From the NCBI RefSeq assembly GCF_000203815.1, contig NW_004457624.1:3344801-3408800 (forward strand): a DNA stretch of 64,000 nt. The letters are read 5' to 3'. The stretch is from Cavenderia fasciculata. Lineage: Eukaryota; Evosea; Eumycetozoa; Acytosteliales; Cavenderiaceae. Of the stretch, positions 23,568 to 36,282 are shown piece after piece (position 1 is the stretch's first letter; every line of letters begins with the position of its first letter). The notes under the pieces are model-generated. The model did not search any database. It worked only from the letters and a program-made list of their open reading frames with translations, and was not told the DNA's origin. Made by a program: the position numbers and the translations under genes.

Positions 23568-26500
23568 TTATTGATTATTAACTTGTTTCTTTTGTTGTTG
23601 TTGTTGTTGAGAAATTTGGAGAGCAACTAGTTTTAAGATTTGATCTGATTTTAATTTAGAATGACCTGGGAGTTTAGAGACGGATTGCCATAGGAGACCG
23701 TGGTGAGGGTCGGCTTCGAGACATTTGATTTGGAGTTGTTTGGTTTCTTGTTCGATGGCGGCTTGGGTGCGGACTGTACGGAGGAGGAACGCGTAGTAGT
23801 ATGCCCAGGCATCACCGTGGTCGGGAAAGGTGGCAATGGCACGGGTGAACCAGGTGCGTGCCTTGTCGTGCTTACCGTCCATCCAAAAGATACGGGCTAC
23901 CTCGGTCAATACGTACGGGTCGTTGTTGCACTTGTTGAGTGCGTCTACGCAACGGTTCTTTTGGGCGTGACGTGGTTCCATGGCGATTGACTCGGCCCAC
24001 AGCATACCCGAGGTGGGACAGTCTTGCAGCCCGATGGCGAGCATGGTGGCAGCGGCCTTTTTGTTGCCAAGACGTGTTTCAAAGCGGACAAACTCGAGGA
24101 GGATCTCCTCACGCTTTGGCATACGCAAACTGGCCTTTTCAAGGGTCGCACGTGCACGGTTGATATTGTTGGTGCGGACTTCAAAGCGGTGTGCTTCGAT
24201 CCACGGTGCCGGGCTGGCAGTCGGGCAGTGTGTTGTGGCGCTCGTGTAGATGGCACGCACGCGCTCGACTGCTGTGGGGAGGAGGGGGTCTGCGCGTTGA
24301 CGCTGCACGCGCTCCTCGAGCTGCGCCTTCATGAGCCACATCTTCCACGCCTGTGGGAAGCCGGCCAGACCCTTGTCGAGCACGTCACCCTCGAGTGCGG
24401 GAGTTCCGTGCTCGCGCTCGAGCACAGCCGACTTCATCCAAATACGCGCGGTTGGCGCGGTAGCAATCGCGTGCTTGAGAATACTACGTGCCACGTCGAT
24501 CTGGTTCATCTCGCTCTCAATCTTGACGGCGGCGAGTGGGATCTCCTCGGACCGCGGGTTCTGCTTGAACCCCTCCTCGAGAATCGCACGGGCACGTGCT
24601 ACGCCGGCCGGGTCGCCCGACAACCACTTTTCCTTGGCATATTTGAGCCATAGTATCTCGTATTGTGGGCAGTGTTTGAGTGCTTGGACATACGTGTTTT
24701 CGAGTGACTCGGGGGTCCCGTGTTGTTTCTCGAGATCGGCGACACGCACCCACACAGACTTTTTCGTCGGGACGACTGTCAGCAAGTACGCATACACAGC
24801 ACTTGCCGTCTTGACAGATCCGCGCTGCAGCAGCTCGCTCGCATCGGCCACCCACACACGCGTACGGTCGTCGTCGTCGACACCCATACCAATCGCCTCG
24901 AATATGATCGCCTGACACGTCGCCAACGCGCCGTTCTTTTCGCATTTCTCTGCCTCGGCAATCCACCGCTCACGGTCTGTCACACGCGATGCGCCACCCG
25001 ACTGCCCCGCATGTGCCGACGACAGCGACCGAATCGCCTTTTTAATGACACGCGCCACATTCTCTGTGTGGTTGACCGCCTCTTCGAGTTGAGCGGCCGC
25101 AATCCAAATCTCTATGCTCGTGGGGATCGCCGTACGCGCCTTGTTGAGTACTTCACGTGCACGATCATACGACTCGAGGTTAGCGAGTGCCAACCAGAGG
25201 TCGACATTGTCGCCAACACACTCAACGGCACGTCCAAGCAGAATCTTGGCATCTTCAGGCTCCTCGAGCTCGACTGCCTCTTTCCACAACTTGACCGAGT
25301 TGGGCACAAACTCTAGTGCACGTCTCAACACACGTTTCTTCATCTTGACATCTTTCTCTAGTGCCGCAGCATACAGCCATATCTTGATTGAGTGCGGAAT
25401 CACCTTGACAGCCTGTGCTAGGAGTAGTTTGGCATTGTCGGGTGTCTGCAAGTTGGCATTTTCAATCCAAACCTCTTCGTCGTCGGGACACTCTAGACAC
25501 CCCTGCGCAATGATCTTTCGTGCCACTGACAACTTGCCCGCATACATTTCCAACTTGGCCGAAGCGATCCAACCCGGCGCATGCTTGGGATTTGTCTGCG
25601 TGACCGAACGAAACAAGAGACGTGCCTTTTTAATATCACTAATCTCTGTGGTACTGGCGATACGCTGGCTCTTGAGATCGGTCAAGTAGCCCTTGGGGTC
25701 AACACACGTCTTGCCCGAGATGCTGTCACCGACCTGGTTGAGCTTGAGATCCAACACGGTCTTTCTCGCCATGCCGACCTGTGTCAGATCGGTCGTCGTC
25801 GTGCCACTCGTCAAATCACCGTAAATGTTGGGGTTGGTCGGTTGAATGATGCTGACCGTTTCATTTTCCTGTTTGGCGCGTTCAATCACGCTGTCTGGTA
25901 CGGGCACGTAGGTTTCGCGCTGCTTTCTCTGATTGTTTCTCGAAATGTCACCTGCCTCTGGTAGATTGAGCCATTCGTCATTGCTCACCTGTGACAATTG
26001 TTGTTTGAGATCGACTAGTTGCTGTTGTAGTTTGGGGTTGAGTGTACGCAGATTCTCCAAATCCTCCTTTTCCATCTTTTCTCTTCTTTCCTTTCTTCTA
26101 CTGTCCATCAATCGATCGACAGACTCCCATATATCATCTGCTTCCTTGTCTTCATGATCGTATATAGCTCTTGGATCTGAAAACCCATCACGTGAATCTC
26201 CTTCAAACTCATCATAATTTCTTCCACCAACATCATCATCATCATCATCTCCTCCTCCATTTCCACCATCATCTCCAAATTTTCTTTTATCTCCAAATCC
26301 TGGTACACTCCTACAAATTAAATAAAAAGTTAAACAAAATATAAGTATGTAATTGATACAGATACACTAATAACAAGTATATATATATATATCACATATC
26401 ATCTCTTCTCTTCTCTCTCTATTCATACAACAAATAGCAATATATATAGTTGATCAAACAGAACTATGTATGTACATATAGGTAAGGTAGGGTAGGGTTG

Positions 26501-26801
26501 ATCATTCATTCAACTAACAATACCCTTCCCTTTGTTTTTTTGTACAATGATTGATAATGAATGAGATGAGATGAGAGAGAAGGGATAGAAATGATAATTT
26601 AATATTAACCTTGTTATTAGTCATTGTCAATGTTGTTGTTATTATTGTCACTTACCCAGCACCAGGTTCTATATTTCTAGCTCCACCAATATCACTTCTT
26701 GTTGTAAAACCTACAGCACCTCTACCCAAACCAGCTATATAACCTGGAGGTGGAGGTTGATCCAAGAACTTTCTTCTCTCTGCGTTGATTAAATGTGCCA
26801 T
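23568..26801 (-). CDS. prpf6: PRPF6/Prp6-like U5 snRNP protein (two exons)
   Basis: Exons 26801-26656 and 26310-23568 give 962 residues, close to human PRPF6 (941). The first exon carries the hallmark [20 protein letters not shown]. After splicing come NYDEFEG, then [34 protein letters not shown] and [12 protein letters not shown]. From about residue 270 to the end there are HAT/TPR-type helical repeats ([39 protein letters not shown] and so on). PRPF6 bridges U5 and U4/U6 in the tri-snRNP during spliceosome assembly; this role is inferred. The repeat region is very GC-rich, giving long spurious frames on the plus strand. The preceding CTTAG could be a 5'-UTR splice acceptor. Confidence 0.95.
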
Positions 26802-26903
26802 CTAAGAAAGAAGTATATATATGTTGTATATTTGTTTATGTATGTCGTATGTGTATGTACAAGTAATTATAAAAATGAATGATAACTACTATTCTTTTTT
26901 TTT

Positions 26904-26991
<88 letters not shown>

Positions 26992-27348
26992 TGTATGTTG
27001 TATAGCCGACTCCCTATGATATATATTCGATCGTTTGAGTTATGAATGAATGAATGAATGAGAGCTGCTTCAGAGAAGAACTAGTTTGTTGCTCTTCACT
27101 CAATGAGGGGGTGTTCATGAAAAATCGGCAATCATCCCAAAAAAGTCAAAGCTCGATGCCAATATTAAAGTAAATATCTGGAGAAGCTCCAAAATAAAAT
27201 TAATTAGAAGGGAAGGTTTGAATGAAGTGGGAAGATTCTATTGCCAACTCTTTCCTCATCCCCTTCTCTCACTCATTCACTTCATTTCATTGCACAGATA
27301 AAATATAAATATATATATTTATAATTTCTCTCTCTCTCTCTCCTAAGA
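26802..27348. repeat. Divergent promoter with long TGAT repeat
   Basis: A head-to-head spacer between prpf6 and the peroxiredoxin gene. It contains an almost perfect (TGAT)n tetranucleotide array at about 26909-26990 (around 20 units), a (GAAT)n run near 27045-27060, and a (TC)n run just before the peroxiredoxin ATG. Confidence 0.8.
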
Positions 27349-28119
27349 ATGACTACAGTTAATCTCCGTATTGGTGACACCGTCCCAGACTTTACTCAAG
27401 AATCAAGTGAAGGAACTATCAAGTTTTATGACTATTTGGGTAGTCAATGGGGTATCTTGTTCTCTCATCCAAAGGGTATGTAGTATACATATATATATAT
27501 ATATATATGTACTTTATGTTTAAATCATATGACTTAATTAACACTATTGATTTATTTCTATACCTATACCCTATCTCTGATTATTATATTAGACAAGACA
27601 CCAATTTGCACAACTGAATTGGGACGTGTATCAAACATTCTTCCAGAATTTGAAAAGAGAAATACAAAGGTGATTGCACTCTCTGTTGATAGTGTTGCCG
27701 ATCACAAGGAATGGATCAAAGACATTAATGAGACTCAAAACACCAATGTCACATTCCCAATCTTGGCCGATGTTGATAGAAAGGTTGCCGATCTCTATGG
27801 TATGATTCATCCAAATGCTGACAACACCTTTACTGTTAGAAGTGTATACTTTATCGACCCTGCCAGAAAGCTCCGTGCTCAAATCACCTATCCAGCCAGT
27901 ACCGGTAGAAATTTCGATGAAATCATCCGTGTTTTGGACAGTTTGCAATTGACTGAAAAGTACAAGGTTGGAACTCCATCCGATTGGAAGCAAGGTGGTG
28001 AATGTGTCATTGTTCCATCTGTAAATGATGAAGCTGCCAAGACTTTATTCCCAGGTGGTTGGAAAACTGTCAAACCATACCTCAGACTTGTTCCACAACC
28101 AGGAAATTCAACTGCTTAA
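27349..28119 (+). CDS. 1-Cys peroxiredoxin, PRDX6-like (two exons)
   Basis: Exons 27349-27475 and 27593-28119 join as G|AC and give 217 residues. The splice site falls just before the active site, DKTPICTTELG, with peroxidatic Cys48 (PxxxT/S-x-C pattern shifted to TPIC, as in PRDX6). Downstream are FPILADVDRKVADLYGM, TVRSVYFIDP and the long C-terminal arm typical of the Prx6 class. It would reduce hydroperoxides in the cytosol; no signal peptide is seen. A canonical resolving Cys is not apparent, which fits the 1-Cys class, although one further Cys occurs at GGECVIVPS. Asp replaced by Lys before TP (DKTP rather than DFTP) is unusual. Confidence 0.93.
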
Positions 28120-28208
28120 AAAAAAGAAATAAAATAATACATAAATAATAAATAATAAATAATAAATAATAAATCAATCCTTATTTATTTATTCTGCTTG
28201 ACAAGTTG

Positions 28209-28989
28209 TTAGAGTTCATTCCAACGACTAATCCCTTTTCCGTGAAGATAATTGAGACATTCATAGTAATTGGGAGGTTCATATTTAACCTTGTCAATGG
28301 GTGTGGCAAAGACATCGTCTCTGTAGACCGTTACAACGATAAACCCGGATAGTGTTCCATCTATCACCTGTCTTACTCCATACTTGATGAGTGTTTGGAA
28401 AAACATGTAGGTTCCAGCTTCCTTTAGGTCTACTATCTTTTGAACTTGAGTTTCATTTGGAATTTCTTCCCCATTATACTTGAATTTGTTGGTGACTTGA
28501 TTGACATTGTCAGACGCATGAATAATAGATGAAACCCAATGACCCTTTGGAATATATCCTTTGTAATAGGTCACCGTATGTTTGGTGGGCTCTAAAACAG
28601 TTTCATATCCCAAATACTTATTGTAAATTGCAACAGGCTTGATACTAATCACTCCATCATAAAATGAAGTATCATGAACCAAATCTAAACTGGCATTCTA
28701 AATATATATAAAAAAAAATGCATCAGGGCCTATTGTATTGTATTTTTTGTTTTGTTTATAAATTTAAATTACATACAATCATTACAAATTGATCGATTGC
28801 ATCCTCTTTTAATTTCAATAGTTGGTCAATACCAACTTCACTTGAAACCATTTGGCTGTTTTCTAAATCAAATGGATCAGGCTCCATAATAATAGAACTA
28901 TTTGTGGTAGCAAGGGATTTAATGTCTTTGATAAACTTGGAATTTGATTCATCTTCTTCTTCACCTTGAAGGTCTGGTTGTTGTATCAT
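28209..28989 (-). CDS. Unknown protein, 233 residues (two exons)
   Basis: Exons 28989-28777 and 28697-28209 splice in phase 0. The N-terminal 70 residues are acidic and Ser-rich. The C-terminal part (HDTSFYDGVISIKPVAIYNK, then YKGYIPKGHWVSSIIHASDN and SGFIVVTVYRDDVF) suggests a compact beta-rich domain. I do not recognise the family. No signal peptide or membrane segment is seen. It is convergent with the peroxiredoxin gene, 90 bp apart. Confidence 0.7.
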
Positions 28990-29269
28990 TTTGTGTGTTT
29001 TTAAAATAAATAAACTAATAAATTAGTTTGAATTAAATAAGTAATTTAGTTAACTCCTCTTTTTTATACGGGAAGTCTATGCCAATTTACAGGTACATGT
29101 TAAACAACAAAATTACAAAACAGATCTCTCGATATTAATACCACACATGTAAAATCCTAAGGTAGTTTACAAGGTGTAACCTGTCCAATTCATTCCTGTG
29201 CACCTGTTTGGAAACTTACATGGTTTGAATTAATCATTCTTTTTAGTTGGGTATGTTTATTATTATTAA

Positions 29270-31313
29270 TTAATGAGAAAAGAGTGATTTAATAGTTGAT
29301 GGAGAAATATTCTTTGACAACAAATAAGGTTCGAGCATTTTTTGATAACGAGAGATATATGGATGTTGTGGGATGGTTCTTGCCATTTGTTTAAATAATT
29401 GGATTGATGGGAATATGACGCTTTGGTTGTCTGCCTGTGTGATAGAGACTGCTACATTCTCCCAGAGAGTACGTAAATCTTGTTGTCCAATGAAGGAATT
29501 TTGCTTTGAAAAATAGTTTTGGTCTGTTATTAATTGAGTGGCGAGGTTACTACACAATTTCTGTGAGCAATGGGCTAAAAGATACTCGAGCATGATACGA
29601 TACGTCTCGGCATCAAACACACCCGGTGACGACTCTTTAGCTTCTTTTTGGAGGAAAAGGAATAGTTTCCAAGCATCTTGTAGGTTAGCTTCTGCCAATA
29701 ATGACCGTAACACGAGATTATAAAAGAATGAGGTGTGGTCATAAAGACCGACAAAAGAAGTCTTTGCCATATTAAATAATTGGTTCATTTCATGTGGTAT
29801 ATTCACCTCTGCTGGAATATTGACTTGACGACGATACACATATCCAGTTTGGTATACCAATTTACGTGCATATGTTTCCAATGAATGTCTTGATACAAAT
29901 TTCATGTTTGCTAGTTTTGTTGTTGTAGCTGTATTTGTATTTGGATCTTTTGTGACGGATGAAATATAAGCATATCTATTCCAAAGTTGGTATGCGTCAT
30001 GAGCAGTTGGTGCAGCATTGAGTATATGGTGGAACGACCAGTAACTGATAAACGAGGAGATGGCGTGGTCGTCCTTGAGACTAGTGTAAAACTTGAAGCA
30101 TGTGGGTGCATCAAGTTGGTTCAACGACTCGGTGATCGAGGTAAAGAGACGTTGGTCCATCTTGACGGTAGTCGACTTGTTGAGCGAGTCGAGCAGCCTG
30201 AGTAAAAACGACAGTCCGGTGCTAGAGATACCGGCACGTGTAATCAACCCCGTGTACGCCTTGATGTCGAGTTGAATCCCGCGACGGTCCATCTCCTCAA
30301 GGATGGCTTCGCACATGCCGTATTGACCCTTCTCGGCAAGCTGCAGTAAAAACACCGTGTATGCAGGCAACACGTTTTGAGGGTTGGACTCTGTCGCCAC
30401 CAAGTGCATCAAAATCTGCAACACCCTGCTGAAATCGGCTTGGTGGATAGTAGACACCACTATGGCGGTGTAGGCCTGTACGTCGGGCATGTATATCTGC
30501 TTGAATGTCGGTTCGATCAGATCGTACTTGCCAGCGACCACATAGTAAGAGATGAGTGTCGTCAAGATAGCTCGACGCATGTCGCTGTGTGCGTCCTCGC
30601 TCTTGCCACCCAACGCACGCTCGTAACTGTTGTACACAGTCTCGACCAATTGCAAATGTTCGGGTTTATGTTGTCTGTTTTTGAGTGCCTTCATCAACTT
30701 TAGGTAAAACTTTGGATTGACTCTCATCTCCAAATCATCTTTATAATCGTAATAGAACTGAATCACAGCTCCAACATCTTTAACATGATCTAATTTATCA
30801 AGTCCAAATATTCTAAAAAGAAAAGAAATCAATTAGTTATATATATATATTACTCTATGAGTGAGTTGAGTTGATTTGGTTTAACACATACTTGTCTTTT
30901 GGTGATAAAGTATTGAAATGTTCGACAGTTATAGTTTCTCTTTCTTTTGTACGTGGATTATATTGTAGATATAGATTACTGCTGTTTGGTAATAGCGGTT
31001 GTTGTGGTAGTCGGTTGGTAGTACCTCTTGATATCTGCTCCAATCTCTTTTGTAAATCTTGTTTTGTCTTGTTTGCACTCGAAGTGTTATTTTGAATGTT
31101 TACATAGGTTGTACTTGAAGAATAACCTAATCTATCATTATATGAAAAGCTAGTTAAATGTAATGATGATGATGATGATGATGATGACGACGATGATCCC
31201 AATATTAAACTCTTGTTGATCGTTGTTGTCGTTGTTCTACTACTACAACCACCACCACCAATTTGGTTTGAAACAACTCTAGATAATAATAGTCGTTTAC
31301 TCGATTCCAACAT
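29270..31313 (-). CDS. Pentatricopeptide-repeat-like protein, probably mitochondrial (two exons)
   Basis: Exons 31313-30892 and 30812-29270 join as AA|A and give 654 residues. The first 35 residues are basic with no acids (MLESSKRLLLSRVVSNQIG after the initial Glu), consistent with a mitochondrial presequence, and are followed by a poly-Ser run. The body has helical-pair repeats of PPR type: AYTAIVVSTIHQADFSRVLQ, AYTVFLLQLAEKGQYGMCEA and AYTGLITRAGISSTGLSFLL. PPR proteins bind organellar RNA; the RNA target is unknown. A mitoribosomal PPR protein is another possibility. Confidence 0.78.
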
Positions 31314-32097
31314 CCTTCTATTCTATCTATCTATCTATCTATATGTCTCTAGAAATTGAATTAATAATTTGGGATCGGCTTGTCATTGTCATTACTTTCA
31401 AAACGAATCATTTTTCTTTTTTTGGTTTAGAATTAAACATAAAACTCTATAGAGACAAATAATAATAATATAATAATAATATAACTTATGAGATATTATT
31501 TATTAATTAACAAAGTGACATATTATATCATCATTATCATTCTTCAATCAATTCATGAAACAACAACTTTCTTTCTTTCTCGATTGATATGAATGAAGTT
31601 GCAGCTTTGTTTCTTTAAAGAAGAATATTGAATGATTTTATTTTAGTTTATTTGTTGTTGTTGTTGTTGTCTCATGTATAAGAACAAACACAACAAACAA
31701 CCGGATACAGATACTATCTGTTTTTTGAAAATATCTTATTTGTTGTCTCTGCTCTGAAGTTCGAGGAAGCTCTTGAAAAAATTTTATTGTAAAGTGAGTG
31801 GATGAAAAAAAAATCGATTTTTTTTTTGGATGGCTAATTTCTGTTTGTTTGAAAGATCATCACCTGCTGCTTGCTGAGCACCTCACACTCTGGATTTCTT
31901 ATTGTTTAATATCAAACGCATCAATATTTATTGAGACCTTTTTTTTATATATCCATCTTTGTACTTTTAAAACACAACCCATCCCTATTCACCAACAAGT
32001 AGTAATTAGAAGGATTAATCGAAATCTAGCTCTAGTTATCTTCCCCTCATTTGTAGATTATATAAACAATATATTAGTAACACCAACATAAAATAAA
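31314..32097. promoter_or_regulatory. Divergent promoter region of PPR gene and arcC
   Basis: 784 bp of AT-rich DNA. It holds CTAT repeats next to the PPR gene, a (TTG)n run near 31650-31668, several T-runs, and an A-rich leader (AAATAAAATG) at the arcC start. Short frames here are not convincing. Confidence 0.45.
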
Positions 32098-32335
32098 ATG
32101 GTATGATCAATTTATATACAATTATATATATATGTTACTCTCTCTCTTTCTAGCATCATAAAACAACAACAATAGCAACAAAAAGCAGAATGTTTATAGC
32201 AGTCATATCAAGTTTAAACTTGTAGCAGCTAGAGTGATGATCAACAATGGATGACACCAATAGTAATAAACACAACAAGATATGACCGATAGATACATCG
32301 ATAGATAGATAGATATACAACAAGCACTATCTAGA

Positions 32336-32366
<31 letters not shown>

Positions 32367-32675
32367 GTGTTTTGATCATTGTTTTCAACCACAACCACCC
32401 ATCACACTTAAACAAGTTTCACGACACTGACCAGATATTATTATATCTTTATATTCATCACCTATTAGGTCTATCATTCAAGTTTCAATGACGAAAGTGC
32501 TGGTTTCCGTACCATTGGAAACTTCCCAATCTTACCAATCAAGACTGCTCACAAGGGTCCAGCTCCAAAGCCACAAGGTATGTACCTCCTTCAACAATGA
32601 ATCCTTTGGTTGATACTAAATCATATTGATTATAATCACTTACTAATACATATATATTTGTTTATAACAACAACC

Positions 32676-32706
<31 letters not shown>

Positions 32707-33193
32707 AATAATAATTAATGATGAATTTTAATAATTGGAATAATAATATTTTGGTTTAAATATATATATATATATAGACCCAAATGCTGTTGATGCAATT
32801 GATGAAGCTTTGGACCTGTTCAAGGCCAACATTCTCTTCCGTACTTTTGAAGTTCAAGGTAATGGTGACCGTGTTTTGATCTACCTCACCCTCTACATTA
32901 CCAAGTGTCTCCTCAAGATTGCCAATCTTTCAAAGGCCGACGCTGAAAAGCAACTCTTCACCATGGCTCAAGAACAATTCTCCATTCCAGGTGAAACCTC
33001 CTTCCCACTCGGTGGTATGATCACCATCCCAGCTGCCCGTGATGCCGCCGACAACATCCGTCAAGCCTTGACTCAATTGAGACTCGAGACTGGTATCCGT
33101 CTTGTACAAAGAGTTTATGCCACCGATCCAGCCAGACCAAACAAGTGGTGGATGGCTTTCTCAAAGAGAAAATTCTTGGGCAAGGCTATCTAA
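32098..33193 (+). CDS. arcC: ARPC3 (p21) subunit of the Arp2/3 complex (three exons)
   Basis: The first coding exon is only the ATG (32098-32100). It is followed by a 368-nt intron, exon 2 at 32469-32577 and exon 3 at 32778-33193, giving 175 residues (human 178). The spliced N-terminus reads MVYHSSFNDESAGFRTIGNF, then KGPAPKPQ, LFKANILFRTFEVQGNGDRV, LIYLTLYITKCLLKI, FPLGGM and NKWWMAFSKRKFLGK, matching ARPC3 throughout. The protein is a structural part of the seven-subunit complex that nucleates branched actin. The coding exons are codon-optimised compared with neighbours (Cys, Lys and Arg codons), as expected of an abundant protein. Confidence 0.96.
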
Positions 33194-33570
33194 ACTAAAC
33201 AAATAGAATAGAAAGATGCTAAAACAAAAAGAAATGAAAAAGGAATTTTAACCAAAGTTACAACTTTACTTGTTCATTTGTCCCAACCAACCAACCCCTC
33301 AAAAAAACAAAAACTCTATAAACTATATTAAAAATATTTATTAAATTTACCATCATCGTTGACTTACACACATATATATTTATATATATATATATATATA
33401 TATTTACATCAGATGAATTAATCCTTCTAAGACATTAATTCATTTAAATGATTCCATCAGATCAAAGAGGAATGGGAATCCAATTTTTATTCTCTTTTAA
33501 ATTCTAAAAACAAGTATTATATTTAAAATAACTTTGATTTAATTTAATTTTTTTATTATATTATAATTTA
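33194..33570. other. arcC 3' region, no gene seen
   Basis: AT-rich spacer between convergent arcC and the small gene below, with a (TA)n run near 33372-33402. Confidence 0.4.
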
Positions 33571-33894
33571 TTAATTTGATTTATATAATAATTTTTGAAA
33601 AGATTCATAATAATAGAAATTAAAGAGGATGGAAACTATATTTTTTATATTATTTTCGATGATGGCGATATCTATTAAATTGGTTGGACGAGCTATTATT
33701 AAATGATTGTTGGAGATGTGACGATTGCATAACGAGTTGAATTCTTCAGTATCTATTTCCCATTCATCTTCTTCTTCCTCTTCCTCTATTGATTCTTCTT
33801 CGTTCCATTTTTGATTACTACAATCTATAAATATCCATGATTTTCCAGTTTCTCTTTCTTGTATATGGTCATTAATACTTGTTATTAATTTCAT
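33571..33894 (-). CDS. Small acidic hypothetical protein (107 residues)
   Basis: The frame begins at an ATG in an AAAAATA context and shows mixed, non-repetitive composition with an acidic block (EESIEEEEEEDEWEI) and a hydrophobic C-terminus (IVSILFNFYYYESFQKLL). There are no recognisable domains. It could be a genuine small gene or the last exon of a decayed one. Confidence 0.4.
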   Translation of the reverse strand: MKLITSINDHIQERETGKSWIFIDCSNQKWNEEESIEEEEEEDEWEIDTEEFNSLCNRHISNNHLIIARPTNLIDIAIIENNIKNIVSILFNFYYYESFQKLLYKSN

Positions 33895-36282
33895 TATTTT
33901 TATTATTATTATTATTATTATATTATTCGATTGAGGAGGAATAGACTATACTGTGAGTTCAATTATAATTCAAACCTTAACTTTCTTTCTTTGTAAAAAA
34001 AAAAACAATCTTATTATTAGACTAAATTTAGGAAATCATCATATCAATGATCATTTATTTTATTTTATTTTATTTACCTAAACTAACAAACTTTAACTTT
34101 TATTATTATTATTATTATTAAACTAAAAATGTGATTGATAGAAATATTTCTTGAAATGAAAGAATACGCATATTTCAATGATGTCCCATTTCCTCTTCCT
34201 CTTGTCCAATTAATTAACCTTGAAAAAATCTATATATGGAAAAGTTGATATATATTGTTTCCAATTTCAGCCAAGCTAAATGAAAATACATTCATCAAAA
34301 ATGGTGAGTAGAAGGGAGGGTGAATAAAAATAACCATCCCCTACGGACAACACATCAACAACAAAACGTGTTGCATTTATTTATATATCAATCAAATAAT
34401 TATAATCGACGATGATGCTATCTCGGACAACAGGCAGGTAGACAGACAGACAGTAGACATACAGACATACTATTGTATTGTTTAACCGACACAATGTGGT
34501 AAACGATACATTGTTTTGACGGACAACAACAAAAACAGGAAAAAGGGAGTCGGGGAAAACCCATTTATAAATCTTTTGGTTTATTCAATCAAAAAACTAC
34601 CCCCAATCAATCAATCAATCAAACATGTTGCTGACAAAAATAAAAACAAAGGTTTACCTTTTACTTTATTTTACTTTACTTTACTTTACTTTACTTTGGT
34701 CTTGAAAAACTAAATTAAAAATAGTATTTTTTCCATCTAATATAAATCAATCGATTATACACGTGAGTGAGAGAGTGAGAGAGTGATTATAGTTGATTTT
34801 TGATCCCACAGTTAATCCTTCTCACAATTCTTTCTTCCATGGTTTGGTTCATATGATACAGATTTAATTCCAAGCAAAAAAAACAATTTAATTAAATCAT
34901 CAAAGATTCGATGAGGGTTGGTGTTGGTTGGGTTGGGTGGTTGGTTACAAATATTCATCGCAACGTACACCCAAATCAGAATGGAGAATACTCCATATTA
35001 ATTAATTTTCAATCATACATACATACTATGCGATGAGAAAAAAAACATTATGTATATATACACACCCTTTTATATTTTGAGTGAGTGGTTTTAATCATTT
35101 TTTAAAAGTGGTTGCTTTGATCAAAATTAATTTTGGGTACACTATACTTGCTATACTATGATCACTATAGAGTCCAATGCAAATGCATGCAATCAAAAAC
35201 AAAAATGATCATTTAAAGAAAATGCAAGCTTTGCTGTGAATTTCACTACTTCCAAAAGGGACCCACCCCTCCCACCCTCACAAGTTCAAATCATAATACT
35301 GATTTAAATTAATTATCTGTTCAATTTTTGATCAAATGCATTCCCTATTTAACAAGTCATGTTGACAAATCAAATCATTATTATTATTATTATTATTATT
35401 TATTAATTTTACTTCTCCTGCATCCAATTGGGATTCCCAACAGGATAACTTTACTCATAGAGTAAGTATCCAAGGATCATGGAGAAGTGCTTCCGCCGGC
35501 ATGTATGCCGGGACACCTAGCACATATACATGACCAAACTCCGGTAGATTATCTCCAGAGATGGAAGCAATAATAATAATAATAATCAAAAAAAAAAACA
35601 CCTCCCTCCGTTGCACCCAATCAATACCATCGTTCAAATCCAATCTAGATGCCGCCAAGACCAACCAATGATTCCTCCAAGACTGACCACTCTGCAAGAT
35701 GAAAGATAAAGGATTTACTAAGTTTATCCAGTCTTAATGGTAGTACTCTAGGAACCCTCAGAGGGGGACCTACTATGTCAAAGGCATCGTTAATTGTTCC
35801 TTTTGTACTACCAAGATGTTTGAAACATCTACAAGACCACATACTCATCTTGGCACCAGTCATTGCCGTATCAGTCCAGTCCCTAGTGTAACCATTTTAA
35901 CTTAAAAAAAAAAAAAAAACAACAACATTTTATTAACAAATATACATTTAAATATGGAATTTAATCAAATGTTAATGTTATTTTAATAGATATGATTTTT
36001 AAATAAATATACATTTAAATATGGAAAAAAAAATCTAATCAATTAAAACCAAAAAAAAAAAAAAACAATGTCTTATTTTTTGACTTGATTTATTGAATGA
36101 ACTATATATGTTTGTCTGTTTGTTTGTCTGTTTGCTTGGTATGTCTATCTATATATTTAGTTGTTGTTGATTGTATTTTTCTTTGCAACAAAGTATACAC
36201 TATCAAAATTTGGATGATATAATGAATCTTTGTTATTGGTATATGATAAACCTAGTAAAATATCTTTTTTCTATTTAATGGT
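33895..36282. other. 2.4-kb gene-poor region with a coding-like patch
   Basis: Mostly AT-rich simple sequence: (ATT)n near 34100-34120, TTTAC repeats near 34660-34693, and (ATT)n near 35378-35403. A distinctly less AT-rich patch at 35405-35890 has two overlapping minus-strand frames in different phases (35863-35645 with VGPPLRVPRVLPLRLDKL; 35697-35455 with SWRNHWLVLAASRLDLNDG), which may be a remnant of a gene or mobile element. Direct repeats of TAAATATACATTTAAATATGGA lie near 35937-35958 and 36000-36022. Confidence 0.45.

Noticed and set aside
23700-26157. Long plus-strand frames opposite prpf6 (for example 24024-24653 and 24720-25316)
   Set aside because: They mirror the GC-rich minus-strand exon codon by codon, have no start context or domains, and disappear outside the GC-rich core.
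31798-32091. 97-codon frame before arcC
   Set aside because: T-rich DNA read as Phe/Leu/Ile. It ends at the arcC leader and lacks coding character.
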